From assembly GCA_023137125.1 (NCBI GenBank), contig JAGLPW010000138.1, positions 1 to 40,524 of the forward strand: 40,524 nucleotides of DNA, in the 5' to 3' direction. A program made the translations under genes and the position numbers. This stretch comes from Candidatus Cloacimonadota bacterium. Lineage in GTDB: Bacteria > Cloacimonadota > Cloacimonadia > Cloacimonadales > TCS61. The notes beneath the pieces are model-generated. The model was given only the letters and a program-made list of their open reading frames with translations, was not told where the DNA came from and made no database searches. Shown here in pieces: positions 23,132-33,648 of this stretch. The stretch's first letter is position 1, and each line of letters starts with the position of its first letter.

Positions 23132-23198
23132 ATCGTGCAATGGAAGATGCAAATACAGTCCGGTTCTGTAGGAAACTATGGAGGTTATCATGCACGAT
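23132..23198 (+). ncRNA. Structured element in the leader of the gingipain-like gene
   Basis: ATCGTGCA (23132-23139) and TGCACGAT (23191-23198) form a perfect 8-bp closing stem. Inside, TACAG (23154-23158) pairs with CTGTA (23166-23170) around TCCGGTT, and there are GATGCAAA and TATGGAGGTT segments. It lies 90 bp ahead of the start of the 1828-residue gene. It looks like a regulatory RNA, but it does not fit a riboswitch consensus I can recite. Unproven. Confidence 0.35.
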
Positions 23199-23288
23199 CC
23201 TTAACAAGACTAAATTAATTGTAATTACTTCTATTCTGAAATCTAGTTTAATAACCGTTAACAAAAAACCAAAAAAGGAGACGAGGAA

Positions 23289-26200
23289 ATGAAAAAGACA
23301 ATTTATATAATAATCGTAATAGCTTTTTGTTTTTCAATATTAAATTCTGCAGAAATTACGATTGAAGAGAATTATGGTAAAAACATATTTGAATGCTCAT
23401 TAACAGGCAATGATTTATTATCAATCGATTTTTCACTTAAATCCTATGAGATGAAAAATGTTCAAAGAAATGGTTTACAGTTTAAGGAGATTTCTATCTC
23501 AAATGAAGGAATAACATTAGAGAAAGGATTACCTGAATTACCGACAATAGCAAGATTAATTGCCATAGAAAATGAAGGGAATCCCTATGTTAATCTGATC
23601 AGTTATGAAAAAGAGGTAATAAAAAATATTACAGTATTTCCTACCCAGACTTCAGGATCTGAAGAAACAAGTAATTTCGATATTGATCTTGATTTTTATA
23701 ATAATGGAGAAGTATATCCTAAAGAGATTGTCAGAATAGGAAGACCTGCAATATTAAGAAATTATAGAGTAGCGTCTCTGTTAATAAATCCTTTTCAATA
23801 TGACCCGGTAAAAAAGGAATTAACTGTTTATTCAAATATTGATTTTGAGATACTTTACAACTTTGAACAAGAAACAATAAATCCAAAACAAAGGGATATA
23901 CCTCCATCAAAAGCATTCGAATCAATTTATTCTTCATCAATTCTAAATTTTGATATAGTCAATAACAATAGAGGTGGTGAATATCAAAAACCTTGTTTGC
24001 TAATTATTCACAGAAATGCAACCCCCGAAAGTTGGCTTTCAAATTTCATTGATTGGAAACATCGTAAAGGTTTTGAGGTTATTCCCATTAACGCAGAATA
24101 TGACATTGGAGGATATGAAGCAATTGATATAAGAGATTACATTCAAGATGTATATAATACTTGGGATAATCCACCGGAATACGTATGTCTAATTGGTGAG
24201 GGACAAGATAATTATGAATTTAGCATAAGATCTCAGTATTATACAAATACACCAGGGGGGAATCCTTATCGCTCTGACCAATTCTATGTTATGGTTGATG
24301 GTGATGATTTATTACCTGATATAATGATAGGTCGATTGCCTTTTAATACACTAGTAATGGCTCATACGATCATCAATAAAACTATCGATTATGAAACTAA
24401 TCGTAACATAACTGATGCATGGATCGAAGATGTTTTCCTGGTAAGTGATCCAATATATTCTCAAAATGGTGCTTATATTCATAGTAAAGTTACTACAAAT
24501 GAATATGTTCAATCAATAATCCCAAATGAAAATCAAAATTATAATATTGATTTTCAAATATATCCTTATTCTCCACCTTCAGCGCAACTGATTATGGACA
24601 AGCTAAACAGTGGTGTAAGCTTTTATAATTTTCTTGGTGATATACAGTTTGGTGGAATAAATTATAATAATCCTCCTAATTTTACTAATATTGACAAACT
24701 GCCATTTATTAGTGCGATTACTTGTGGTACAGGTTATTTCTGTCACAATGGTCACCAGAATTGGGGTATTGCAAGACTTATGCTTCAAGAAGGTTCAATT
24801 ACTGTTTCCAAAGGAGTGATTGGATTTATAGGTTCAAGTTTAAATTACACACATTCCATTTATAATAATCATTATTCAGCAGGAATTGCTTCAGGTCTGT
24901 TTAATGATGGTATATATTCATTCGGTGGTGCTTTGGTAAAGGGACAAACAGCATTATATACGGCTTTTTCTGATGAATTCGGAAGTACACAAATAAGAGA
25001 AGACTATGACGATGCTGAAGGAACAATGCTTTGGAATAATCTTTGGGGTGATCCAACAGTAGAATTATGGACAGATGTACCAATGGAATTGATTGTTGGT
25101 TATCCACCAACAAAAATTCTTGGAGAAAATTATGTTGAAATTAACATTACCGATTCTAATCTTGAACCTTTAGACAATGTATTAGTATGTCTTTTAAAAG
25201 GTTCAGATGAGATATTTGAAGCATATTACACTGATGAAAATGGAAATGCTTTAATTCCATATAGTGCCCTTTCAACAGGTGAAGTATTGGTGACTGCTAC
25301 AAAGCATAATTATATTCCTCATCTTGGAAGTTTTGAGATTGAATTCGATGATTTTTCTGTAAATTATTTTGATTTAATTATTGATGATGATGAGAATGGA
25401 TATTCAAGTGGAAATGGAGATGGTCTGGCAAATCCCGGTGAACAATTAGAATTAGATATTATTCTTAAGAATTTTGGCTATAGTGCAGCACTAAATATCA
25501 CTGCTGAAATAAGCACGGAACATCCTAATGTCAATATAATTGATGGCTCAGCAAGTTATGGAAATATAGCTCCAAGAGAAACAGCTTCTCCTGATCATGA
25601 TTTTGTAGTATCAATTGATTTAAACTGCCCGAATGAAAACATAAACATTGATATATTAATACAAGATGTATTCAATCGTACTTATAATGGGATTATTGTT
25701 TTACCAATTACAGGATATGATACAGAATTTGTTAGTATCAATGGTGATGTTTTTCCCAATGGTTTTCCTTATGATATTTCAATATCATTAATAAACACAG
25801 GAGAAATTACAACACCTGGTTTTTATACAAAGTTAATTGGTAATTATGAGGATCTGACAATAGTAGATGAATATGGGTATTATAATCCTATAGAATCAGG
25901 TGGAACTAGCGCAACAAGCGATTATTACACCATTACAGCGGGTTCATCAGTTATTCCGGGTGCTATATTCAATCTAAAATTAGAAATTTATGTGGATTCT
26001 AATTATCAAACATTATTCAAGAGTCTTAACATCCCTCTTGTTGTTGGCACTCCAACTGTAAATGATCCACTGGGTCCTGATCCCTATGGATATTTATGTT
26101 ATGATGACGGAGATACGGGATATGATGATGTTCCCGTTTATGATTGGATAGATATCAATGAGATTGGAAAGGCATTAAATGAGCTGAATCAAGTCAACCA

Positions 26201-28775
26201 AGAACCAGGTGGTAATGATTACGGTGCATTTAATCAAGCTATTGGACTTCCTTTCGATTTCAAGTTTTATGGAATCGAATATGATAATATGCTTACCGTA
26301 TCTTCTGCGGGTTGGATTAGTTTCGGAGTTCAAGAAGAAGAAGCTTTCTATAATTCTCCACTTCCGGGACCACTCGGACCAAGTCCGATGATTGCTGCTT
26401 TCTGGGATGAATTGGATTATCTCCCAGGTATAAGTAATGCTAGTTATTATTACGATTATGTTTATCACAAGTTTATCATTGAATGGAACCATTTTGCAAA
26501 TGAATATGGTCATGCTGAAGAAACTTTCCAGATAATTCTTTTTGATCCTGCATATTATCCTACTTTGTCATCTGATGGCTTGATTAAAATACAATACAAA
26601 ATTATAAACAATGATAATGTGCCAGCTTGTTACTCCAGTATTGGCTTGGAGGATCATACTCAATCAATTGGATTGCAATATACATATTACAATAATTATC
26701 CTGTTGCTGCTAAAGAGTTGGAAAATGAAATGGCTATTCAGTTCATTACAGGGAAAAACAGGCAACAAGGAGCTTTGAATATTCCTGTCGGGCAAACAGT
26801 AGAATTAGATCATCTCTACATTGAAAACGATTTAGTTAACGATGTGTATGGAACTCTAATTATTAATGATGGATTACAAATCAATAATAGCTCAGTATTA
26901 CGTATTCATGGTTCTTTAATACTTGAAAACAGTAATCTATTTGTATTAGATGGTAGTGAAGTTCGGCTTGAAGGTACATTAGATTTAAGAGATGGCAGCA
27001 GTGTAGAATTTATCGAAGATTCTTCATTTCTCGTGGAAGCCGGAGCAACTATTCTTGGTAATACTCCAGCAACCTACATATTGGAGGAATATATACCGGG
27101 AGATCGTATCATAGTTCAAGACGGAAGCTATCTTTCTATTAATGGAGATCCTGAAGATCGAGTTACTATCACTTCATCAAACCCACCTACATATTGGGAA
27201 GGGATCACTTATGAGAATTATTCTGATATACAAACATCCGCTTTAAATAACTGTGATTTCTCTTATATACTTAAACTGAATCTTTATGATGATGATGCAG
27301 ATATGCAAGTAGAAATGAGTAATTGTAATTTCACTAATTCCGGTCAAATAGTAATAAAAGAACTCGACTCATATGAATTGAAAGGTGAAAATGGATTTAG
27401 ATGTGATATTAGTGAAAACACGGGAACTCCATTAGTTACCTTTGGAACGGTTATTACTATTGAGAATTGTGATATTAATAACAATAATGGTTATGGACTG
27501 GCAATGTATTATCCAAATAATGAACATCCATCTAGTATTAACAATTCAGAGATCAATGAGAATAGCTATTATGGTTTATATTTTTATCAAGCACCTGTAG
27601 AACTGGATAATTGTTTGATAGAAATGAACCGTTATCATGGCATTGTTTCATTGCACAATGCAAATCCTAAACTAAAGGATTGTACAATTCAGAATAATGG
27701 TAATCCATTATATGGTTCAAATAACGGTGTAGAGATATTAGCTACTTATGATGCTTTTCCACTTATGTACAAAGATAATCCATTAATCTATACACAAGGG
27801 ATGAATACTATATATGATGAGATTGATGGTGGAGATGATGATCATTATCTTTTATGGGCTGGATCTTGGGAAACAGGTATGCGACAAATCCCTGTATGGG
27901 GAAATTTCTTCTTGAATTCAAATGATCCGGGTTTTTCTGACAGATTTTATCCTTTTTACAATACATTTCAATTTATTGAACTTTCAGAGGATCCTCGCAC
28001 TGCTTACGATACTGCACAAAGTAAAATAATTGCTGGAAATTATGAAGATGCGAAAATTGATTTTAAGAATTTGATATCAGATTATCCTGATGAAGATTAT
28101 TTTGTTACATGCTCTCTTAACTGGCTTTTATTCCTGGAAAAATTTATAGGTAATGATTATGTTGAACTAAGGGATTACGTAGAAGGACTTTCATTAAGTG
28201 AATATCAAGAACAGGTAATGTATAATATTATTTCCCAAACTTATGCTCAGGAACAAGATTATACAGAAGCTCTTACCAGGTTCGAATCTATTATTAATGA
28301 TCCTCCCTCTCCTGAAGAACTTATTTTTGCAACAATAGATGAAGGTTATTATTACTTGAAAGCACAGGAACAAGATCAAACAGGTCGTGGTTTATCTGTT
28401 TGTTCGGTACAACCAAAAGATTTTACGGAATTTATGGAAATGCTCACTAATCTGGAATTGGAATTACATGATGTTTTATCTCCTGAAGATTCTCCATTAA
28501 TTAAATTAACATCTAGTAACTATCCCAATCCGTTTAATCCTGAAACGACAATTTCATTCGATCTTCCCCATGATTCAAAAGTAAATATTACTGTTTATAA
28601 CATCAAAGGACAAAAGATAAAACAACTTGTGAATGATCAGCTTTCAGCAGGTAAGCATTCTGTAGTATGGAATGGAAAAGACAACTCCGGGAAAACAGCA
28701 GCAAGTGGAATTTATTTCTACAAGCTTTCTGCCGGTAAGGAAACATCGATGAAAAAAATGTTGCTTCTCAAATAG
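23289..28775 (+). CDS. Gingipain-like (C25) secreted multidomain protein with sorting domain
   Basis: 1828 residues. Signal peptide (1-21), C25 propeptide-like domain (about 22-230), C25 peptidase-like domain (about 234-600: NPPEYVCLIGE, DIMIGRLPF, ISAITCGTGYF with Cys479), Ig/CARDB-like domains (SGNGDGLANPGEQLELDI), a nidogen-like domain (FYGIEYDNMLTVSSAGWISF), a beta-helix region (about 1390-1530), TPR-like helices (about 1590-1700) and a C-terminal T9SS-type domain ([14 protein letters not shown] ... KMLLLK). In active family members the His lies in a GHG motif; here the equivalent stretch reads FLGDI (450-452), so the His appears to be lost and the enzyme may be inactive or unusual. RBS AAAGGAG. 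Confidence 0.85.
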   Translation: MKKTIYIIIVIAFCFSILNSAEITIEENYGKNIFECSLTGNDLLSIDFSLKSYEMKNVQRNGLQFKEISISNEGITLEKGLPELPTIARLIAIENEGNPYVNLISYEKEVIKNITVFPTQTSGSEETSNFDIDLDFYNNGEVYPKEIVRIGRPAILRNYRVASLLINPFQYDPVKKELTVYSNIDFEILYNFEQETINPKQRDIPPSKAFESIYSSSILNFDIVNNNRGGEYQKPCLLIIHRNATPESWLSNFIDWKHRKGFEVIPINAEYDIGGYEAIDIRDYIQDVYNTWDNPPEYVCLIGEGQDNYEFSIRSQYYTNTPGGNPYRSDQFYVMVDGDDLLPDIMIGRLPFNTLVMAHTIINKTIDYETNRNITDAWIEDVFLVSDPIYSQNGAYIHSKVTTNEYVQSIIPNENQNYNIDFQIYPYSPPSAQLIMDKLNSGVSFYNFLGDIQFGGINYNNPPNFTNIDKLPFISAITCGTGYFCHNGHQNWGIARLMLQEGSITVSKGVIGFIGSSLNYTHSIYNNHYSAGIASGLFNDGIYSFGGALVKGQTALYTAFSDEFGSTQIREDYDDAEGTMLWNNLWGDPTVELWTDVPMELIVGYPPTKILGENYVEINITDSNLEPLDNVLVCLLKGSDEIFEAYYTDENGNALIPYSALSTGEVLVTATKHNYIPHLGSFEIEFDDFSVNYFDLIIDDDENGYSSGNGDGLANPGEQLELDIILKNFGYSAALNITAEISTEHPNVNIIDGSASYGNIAPRETASPDHDFVVSIDLNCPNENINIDILIQDVFNRTYNGIIVLPITGYDTEFVSINGDVFPNGFPYDISISLINTGEITTPGFYTKLIGNYEDLTIVDEYGYYNPIESGGTSATSDYYTITAGSSVIPGAIFNLKLEIYVDSNYQTLFKSLNIPLVVGTPTVNDPLGPDPYGYLCYDDGDTGYDDVPVYDWIDINEIGKALNELNQVNQEPGGNDYGAFNQAIGLPFDFKFYGIEYDNMLTVSSAGWISFGVQEEEAFYNSPLPGPLGPSPMIAAFWDELDYLPGISNASYYYDYVYHKFIIEWNHFANEYGHAEETFQIILFDPAYYPTLSSDGLIKIQYKIINNDNVPACYSSIGLEDHTQSIGLQYTYYNNYPVAAKELENEMAIQFITGKNRQQGALNIPVGQTVELDHLYIENDLVNDVYGTLIINDGLQINNSSVLRIHGSLILENSNLFVLDGSEVRLEGTLDLRDGSSVEFIEDSSFLVEAGATILGNTPATYILEEYIPGDRIIVQDGSYLSINGDPEDRVTITSSNPPTYWEGITYENYSDIQTSALNNCDFSYILKLNLYDDDADMQVEMSNCNFTNSGQIVIKELDSYELKGENGFRCDISENTGTPLVTFGTVITIENCDINNNNGYGLAMYYPNNEHPSSINNSEINENSYYGLYFYQAPVELDNCLIEMNRYHGIVSLHNANPKLKDCTIQNNGNPLYGSNNGVEILATYDAFPLMYKDNPLIYTQGMNTIYDEIDGGDDDHYLLWAGSWETGMRQIPVWGNFFLNSNDPGFSDRFYPFYNTFQFIELSEDPRTAYDTAQSKIIAGNYEDAKIDFKNLISDYPDEDYFVTCSLNWLLFLEKFIGNDYVELRDYVEGLSLSEYQEQVMYNIISQTYAQEQDYTEALTRFESIINDPPSPEELIFATIDEGYYYLKAQEQDQTGRGLSVCSVQPKDFTEFMEMLTNLELELHDVLSPEDSPLIKLTSSNYPNPFNPETTISFDLPHDSKVNITVYNIKGQKIKQLVNDQLSAGKHSVVWNGKDNSGKTAASGIYFYKLSAGKETSMKKMLLLK

Positions 28776-28819
28776 TTTCTAGTCGTTAAAAAGAATGTCA
28801 ACGACTTGAAGCAAAGTAC

Positions 28820-28853
28820 TCTCTACCCGTATTGTTCCAAATGCGGGTAGAGA
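28820..28853 (+). terminator. Hairpin after the gingipain-like gene
   Basis: TCTCTACCCG (28820-28829) and CGGGTAGAGA (28844-28853) make a perfect 10-bp stem, followed by CACTTTT. A second, weaker inverted repeat GTCGTT/AACGAC lies 20 bp upstream. Probable transcription end. Confidence 0.7.
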
Positions 28854-28862
28854 CACTTTTCC

Positions 28863-28891
28863 TTGACATTTCAATGGTTTAGCATATATTT
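28863..28891 (+). promoter_or_regulatory. Putative promoter of the beta-helix gene
   Basis: TTGACA (28863-28868), a 17-base spacer, then ATATTT (28886-28891), directly after the terminator and 83 bp before the next start codon. -35 is perfect, -10 weak. Confidence 0.4.
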
Positions 28892-28973
28892 GATATATAC
28901 GTAAATTTCCTCCGCTCAGTTGGAGTTATTATTCTGGTTTTTGACGGATGGATTTAGGTGAGGTAGTAAAATA

Positions 28974-31049
28974 ATGAAAAGAATACTTATTAATTTCATC
29001 TTTATTTTTTTAACTTTAAATCTTTTCTCTATAGATGTTCAAGGTCATATTTCAGAAGACACTACCTGGTCTCCTGTTAATAATCCATATATAGTTATCG
29101 ATAATATTTTTGTTGATCAGAATGTAACTCTCACTATTCTTCCCGGAACAATTGTTAAATTCAATACAACTACGTATCCTGATGGTGATTATCATTACGG
29201 TGATGGTTACTCTGAGGCAAAGTTTATGTTAATAAGCGGTAAATTAATTGCAGTAGGTACTGAACAGGATAGTATTTATTTCACTAAGAATTGTGAAGAA
29301 ACGGATCGTAGATGGGGTGTGATCATCTTTGATTATCTTAGTGATAATACTTCAGTACTAAAACACTGTATTATTGAATATACATATAAGATGTCTTTAA
29401 ATGTTGGTGGTGATGTATATTATGGTGGACTATCATTAAGTAATGCTAAAGTTACAATTTCCAATTGTTACTTCAAGAACTACTACTGTGGTATTCATTG
29501 TTTTTATGATAGTGAACCTGTAATTTACAGTAATTATTTTACTACCGATGAAAATAATATTAGCCTGGGAAGGGGAATTCGTTGTGAAGAAAATATAGGA
29601 GTAAAACCCTTTATCTTTTATAACCAATTTGTAAATACAACAGGTATTTATTTTTCTGATGTAAATATTTCTTCATCAACCCCGATAGCATATAATACTT
29701 TTAATAATTGCCATAATGGTATTTCAATCGATAGTCCTGCTTACATTTATAAGAATAATTTTTTTGGTTGCTTATTTTCAATTGATACTGATGATTATGA
29801 AACTGTAATTAAACAAAACTTTTTTGATAGTTGTGGTGTAGCAATACAAGCCCATTTCAAAATAGAGGCTTATGAAAATACTATCACAAATGGAACAGGG
29901 GGTATATCTTTATCCTGTGATTACAGTATAATTGAAAATAACATAATTTCTAATACTACAGAAGGAGGTATTTTTTTAAATTATGTCGATGAAACCAGTC
30001 CAAAAATTATTAATAATCTAATAATAAATTGCGGTGAAAATGGAATATATGCATCTGGTGGTTCAGATTCTACACCTTATATAACCAATAATATAATTGC
30101 AGGCTGTGAAAAGGGAATCATGGCTGATGCAAGCTGTGAAGTTTATAATAATATATTCTACGATATAGAAGATTATAGCATCTGTATCTATAGCTCTCAA
30201 GTAAGTGTTACAGCAGGAAACAATTGCTTTACGACACCTAATTTTTATACATTTCCTTCTAATTTTATTGATCTTGGAGGGAATATCACAGATGATCCAT
30301 TATTAGTCGATCCATTAAATGATGATTATCATTTATCAGAGTTAAGCCCTTGTATCGATGTAGGCACAGAAGATACAACAGGTTTATATTTACCGGAGTA
30401 TGATTTGGATTATTTATATCGAATCTGGGATGGAAATAATAACGGTACTTCGATAATCGATATGGGTTGTTATGAGTTTGGTTCACAGCCTGCAGTTGGT
30501 GGAATTGAAGGATATGTTAGCACAAATAGTAATTACAATTTTCTACCGTTTACCGAGATCAATATGAATGGCACAATAGCTTTTCCTGATACTACAGGAT
30601 ATTATGAGATGAAGCTCTTACCAGGAATTTATGAACTGCATGCATATTTAGAAGGATACGAAGAAGTGATAATCCCTAATATTGAAATCATGGAGGGAAC
30701 CTTAACAGAAATTGATTTTGAAATGGAAGTGTTGGTTTCAGCCGAAGATTACTCAGTCAACAATTCATCCATGATATCTAATATAAGTAATTTTCCCAAT
30801 CCCTTTAATCCAGAGACAAAGATAGTATTCTATCTACCAGGGTCCGGTCAGGTGAAACTGGATATCTACAACATTAAAGGGCAGAAGGTGAAAACATTAT
30901 TAGATTGCTATATCTACTCCGGCAAAAGCGAAATACTTTGGAATGGGCAAGATGATAATGGTAAACGAGTTTCTTCTGGAGTTTATTTCTATAAACTAAA
31001 TGTACATGGTAAAACAGAAAGAACGAAGAAGATGTTACTGCTTAAATGA
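28974..31049 (+). CDS. Secreted right-handed beta-helix protein with sorting domain
   Basis: 691 residues with a signal peptide ([18 protein letters not shown]). The body is a parallel beta-helix (about 40-500) rich in N/G turns such as [21 protein letters not shown] and [16 protein letters not shown], as in pectate lyase-like and NosD-like repeats. A carboxypeptidase-like regulatory domain ([14 protein letters not shown]) follows, then the T9SS-type C terminus ([36 protein letters not shown]). It is related by domain use to the neighbouring 1828-residue protein. The likely role is surface adhesion or glycan interaction; the substrate cannot be told. Confidence 0.85.
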   Translation: MKRILINFIFIFLTLNLFSIDVQGHISEDTTWSPVNNPYIVIDNIFVDQNVTLTILPGTIVKFNTTTYPDGDYHYGDGYSEAKFMLISGKLIAVGTEQDSIYFTKNCEETDRRWGVIIFDYLSDNTSVLKHCIIEYTYKMSLNVGGDVYYGGLSLSNAKVTISNCYFKNYYCGIHCFYDSEPVIYSNYFTTDENNISLGRGIRCEENIGVKPFIFYNQFVNTTGIYFSDVNISSSTPIAYNTFNNCHNGISIDSPAYIYKNNFFGCLFSIDTDDYETVIKQNFFDSCGVAIQAHFKIEAYENTITNGTGGISLSCDYSIIENNIISNTTEGGIFLNYVDETSPKIINNLIINCGENGIYASGGSDSTPYITNNIIAGCEKGIMADASCEVYNNIFYDIEDYSICIYSSQVSVTAGNNCFTTPNFYTFPSNFIDLGGNITDDPLLVDPLNDDYHLSELSPCIDVGTEDTTGLYLPEYDLDYLYRIWDGNNNGTSIIDMGCYEFGSQPAVGGIEGYVSTNSNYNFLPFTEINMNGTIAFPDTTGYYEMKLLPGIYELHAYLEGYEEVIIPNIEIMEGTLTEIDFEMEVLVSAEDYSVNNSSMISNISNFPNPFNPETKIVFYLPGSGQVKLDIYNIKGQKVKTLLDCYIYSGKSEILWNGQDDNGKRVSSGVYFYKLNVHGKTERTKKMLLLK

Positions 31050-31059
31050 TGCAGTTATA

Positions 31060-31308
31060 AAAATGCCAAACTGCTGCAACAATTTAAGGTTTATGCCAAA
31101 CTGCTGCAACAATTCATTCAGAAATGCCAAACTCCTGCAACTTTCGTAAATTCTCAATAAATGACAAAATAGTTGCAATAATTCTCAATAATTTGCATAA
31201 ATGCCAAACCTGTCGTAAGTCGGTAATTTTCTCGTAAGTCTTTATTCTGTTAATTAGTTAACTCTTTTTTTAGGCTTATTTATTTTATGCCAAACCTCCT
31301 GCACCCCC
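31060..31308. repeat. Right terminal repeat array, inverse of the left array
   Basis: Six copies of AATGNCAAANTNNTGCAAC-like sequence at 31060-31080, 31090-31110, 31122-31141, 31159-31178 (ATGACAAAATAGTTGCAA), 31199-31220 (degenerate: ATGCCAAACCTGTCGTAAG) and 31286-31306 (ATGCCAAACCTCCTGCACC). Orientation is opposite to the left array at 1849-1980, as for the two ends of one element. The last copy is fused to the truncated hsdM frame. Confidence 0.65.
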
Positions 31309-32204
31309 ATAATGGTCATACAAATGTTATTACTGCTGATGGTTTATTAACAGATGAAGCATTGCAAGAGAGAAGTGAGAATAAAGAGTTTCGTTATAAT
31401 AGCTTTGATTTTATTATAACAAATCCACCATTTGGAAGTAGTATAAAACTAAACGAAAGAGCTTATTTAAGAAATTATGACTTTGGAAATAAGGATGTCA
31501 GTTGGCTCGATACAAAAAATACTAGTGTAAAAGAAAGAGCAAATCAAAGCACAGAAATCTTATTTATTGAGCAATGCTGGAGATTCCTTAAAACGAATAG
31601 GTATTTGGCGATTGTTATCCCAGACGGTATTCTGACAAATAGCAGTTTGCAATATGTTCGCAACAATATTGAAGAATGGTTTCGAATTGTAGCAGTTGTT
31701 TCAATGCCGCAAACTGCATTTGCTCATACTGGTGCTGGTGTAAAAAGCTCTGTTTTATTTCTACGAAAATGGGATAGTGAAATTACTGAAAAATATCAAA
31801 CATTAAAGAAAGAGCTCCAAGAAGAAATTAAGATAAAAAATAATTTTTTAAATATTGTCGATCAAATTGAAAAAGAAAAGAGGAAAACTATCAAAGAGCA
31901 TATAGATTTTGAAAATCTAACTGGAGAAACAGATAGAAAAAAAATTGAGAAAAGTGATGAATTTCAAGAGTGGAAAAAAAAAATATCAGAGACTTTTAAT
32001 CAAAAAATAAATGACTTAAAAGATGAGCTTGAAGATCAATACCAAACTCTAAAACAAGAGAAGTTAGACGATTATCAAATTTTTATGGCAATTGCTGAAG
32101 ATATTGGTTATGATGCAACTGGAAAACCTACAGGGAATAATGAGCTTGAAGTGATTAAAAACGAGCTCATCCAGTTCATCACACACATTGAGCAGCAGGT
32201 ATAA
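31287..32204 (+). pseudogene. hsdM: 5'-truncated type I methyltransferase subunit (hsdM remnant)
   Basis: 305 residues with GHTNVITADGLL (10-21) and the N6-adenine catalytic motif NPPFG (46-50, FDFIITNPPFG). A C-terminal coiled coil (KKELQEEIKIKNNFLN, then long charged helices at 165-265) is typical of HsdM. The SAM-binding motif I and the N-terminal helical domain are missing; full HsdM proteins are roughly 500 residues or more. The open frame begins exactly in the last terminal repeat, whose ATGCCAAACCT supplies the start. It is probably inactive as a methylase. Confidence 0.85.
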
Positions 32205-32206
32205 AT

Positions 32207-33646
32207 ATGAGTAATTATGCATTAAAAGAAACTTTGCCAGATGATAGAATATTCTTACTAAAATTTTCTGAATTAAATGAAAGGTTTGATCCTTTATACA
32301 TAAAAGCAGTTGAAAACATAAAAAATAATATTGAATCAAAAGCAAAATATGAATGCAATAAACTAATAATATCTTGTTCGATTACTAGAGGTCGTTTTGG
32401 GCACCGTCCTAGAAATGATCCAGAGTTCTATGGTGGTACATACCCATTTATTCAAACTGGTGACATTGTTAAAGCATCTGAGAATTACGGAAAAATTGAA
32501 TACACACAGACACTGAATGAAAAGGGATTAAAAACAAGTAAAATGTTTCTACCACCACAATTACTATTTACTATTGCTGCAAATATTGGTGATACAGCAA
32601 TTTTAGATTTTCCAAGTTGTTTCCCTGATAGTATAGTTGCATTAACTCCACATAATTCAGATGAATTACTACTCAAATACTTTGATATATATTTAAAAAT
32701 AATTAAAATATATATTGTTGAACTTGCACCATATTCAGCTCAAAGAAATTTAAATAATCGGCAATTAGCTCAGATTCCATTAATTACTCCTCCCAAAGAA
32801 ATTCAGCTACAAATTATCGAATTGTTTTATGAAGCTGTGAATATCAAAAAGCAAAAAGAAGCCGAAGCAAATGAACTTATAGCAAGTATCGATGATTACT
32901 TATTAAATGAGCTAGGTATATCATTACCAGAAAAAGATAATTCTTTAGAAAGCAGAATTTTCATAACATCTTTAAATAAGATGAAAGAAAAACGGTTTGA
33001 CTCAGAATATTATCAGACATATTATGATGAAGTTTCGTCCGCAATTATCGATGGTGTGTACGAAACAAATACAATGAATAATTTTTTAAATTTCATTGAA
33101 AGTGGTAGCAGACCCCAAGGTGGTGTGAAAAATATAAACTCTGGTATATTCAGCATTGGTGGTGAACACGTTAACAATAAATGTGAAGTTGGTAATGGTA
33201 ATCCTAAATTCATTCCAAAAGAATTTCATAACAAACATCTCCAAACCGAAACACAATTATTTGATATAATTCTTGTAAAAGACGGTGCTACAACAGGAAA
33301 GGTAGGTATCATTGATAATGAGGACTTTGTTCGACAAAATGTAAATGAACACGTTTTCTTAATTAGAGTAGATAAAACTAGAATGACTCCTGAATTCTTA
33401 ACATATATTCTATTTTCACAAGTAGGACAAATTCAATTAAATCGAGAAATAACTGGTGCAACAGTAACAGGTTTAACAAAATCTTCGGTAAAATCAATAC
33501 AAATTCCATCACCAGCACTTGAAAAACAAAAAGAAATTTCTGAACACATCAACAAAATGAGAGATGAAGCTAAGAAGTTAAAAGAAGAAGCAAACGAAAT
33601 TTTTGAGATCGCTAAAAGAGAAATTGAAAAATTAATTTTGGGATAA
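32207..33646 (+). CDS. hsdS: Type I restriction specificity subunit HsdS
   Basis: 479 residues with two target-recognition domains, each followed by a conserved helix (QLQIIELFYEAVNIKKQKEA near 205-225 and EKQKEISEHINKMRDEAKKL near 443-462). RGRFGHRPRNDPEFYGGTYP and ESGSRPQGGVKN mark the start of the two TRDs, as in HsdS (xxGxxPxxxxxxY). It starts 2 bp after the hsdM stop. With hsdM truncated and no hsdR in the window, the locus is a remnant, or works with subunits encoded elsewhere. Confidence 0.9.
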   Translation: MSNYALKETLPDDRIFLLKFSELNERFDPLYIKAVENIKNNIESKAKYECNKLIISCSITRGRFGHRPRNDPEFYGGTYPFIQTGDIVKASENYGKIEYTQTLNEKGLKTSKMFLPPQLLFTIAANIGDTAILDFPSCFPDSIVALTPHNSDELLLKYFDIYLKIIKIYIVELAPYSAQRNLNNRQLAQIPLITPPKEIQLQIIELFYEAVNIKKQKEAEANELIASIDDYLLNELGISLPEKDNSLESRIFITSLNKMKEKRFDSEYYQTYYDEVSSAIIDGVYETNTMNNFLNFIESGSRPQGGVKNINSGIFSIGGEHVNNKCEVGNGNPKFIPKEFHNKHLQTETQLFDIILVKDGATTGKVGIIDNEDFVRQNVNEHVFLIRVDKTRMTPEFLTYILFSQVGQIQLNREITGATVTGLTKSSVKSIQIPSPALEKQKEISEHINKMRDEAKKLKEEANEIFEIAKREIEKLILG

Positions 33647-33648
33647 TT

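Noticed and set aside
23132-23198. Cyclic di-GMP (GEMM) riboswitch
   Set aside because: GCAAA and GGTTA are reminiscent, but the order of stems and the long closing helix do not fit the consensus I know.
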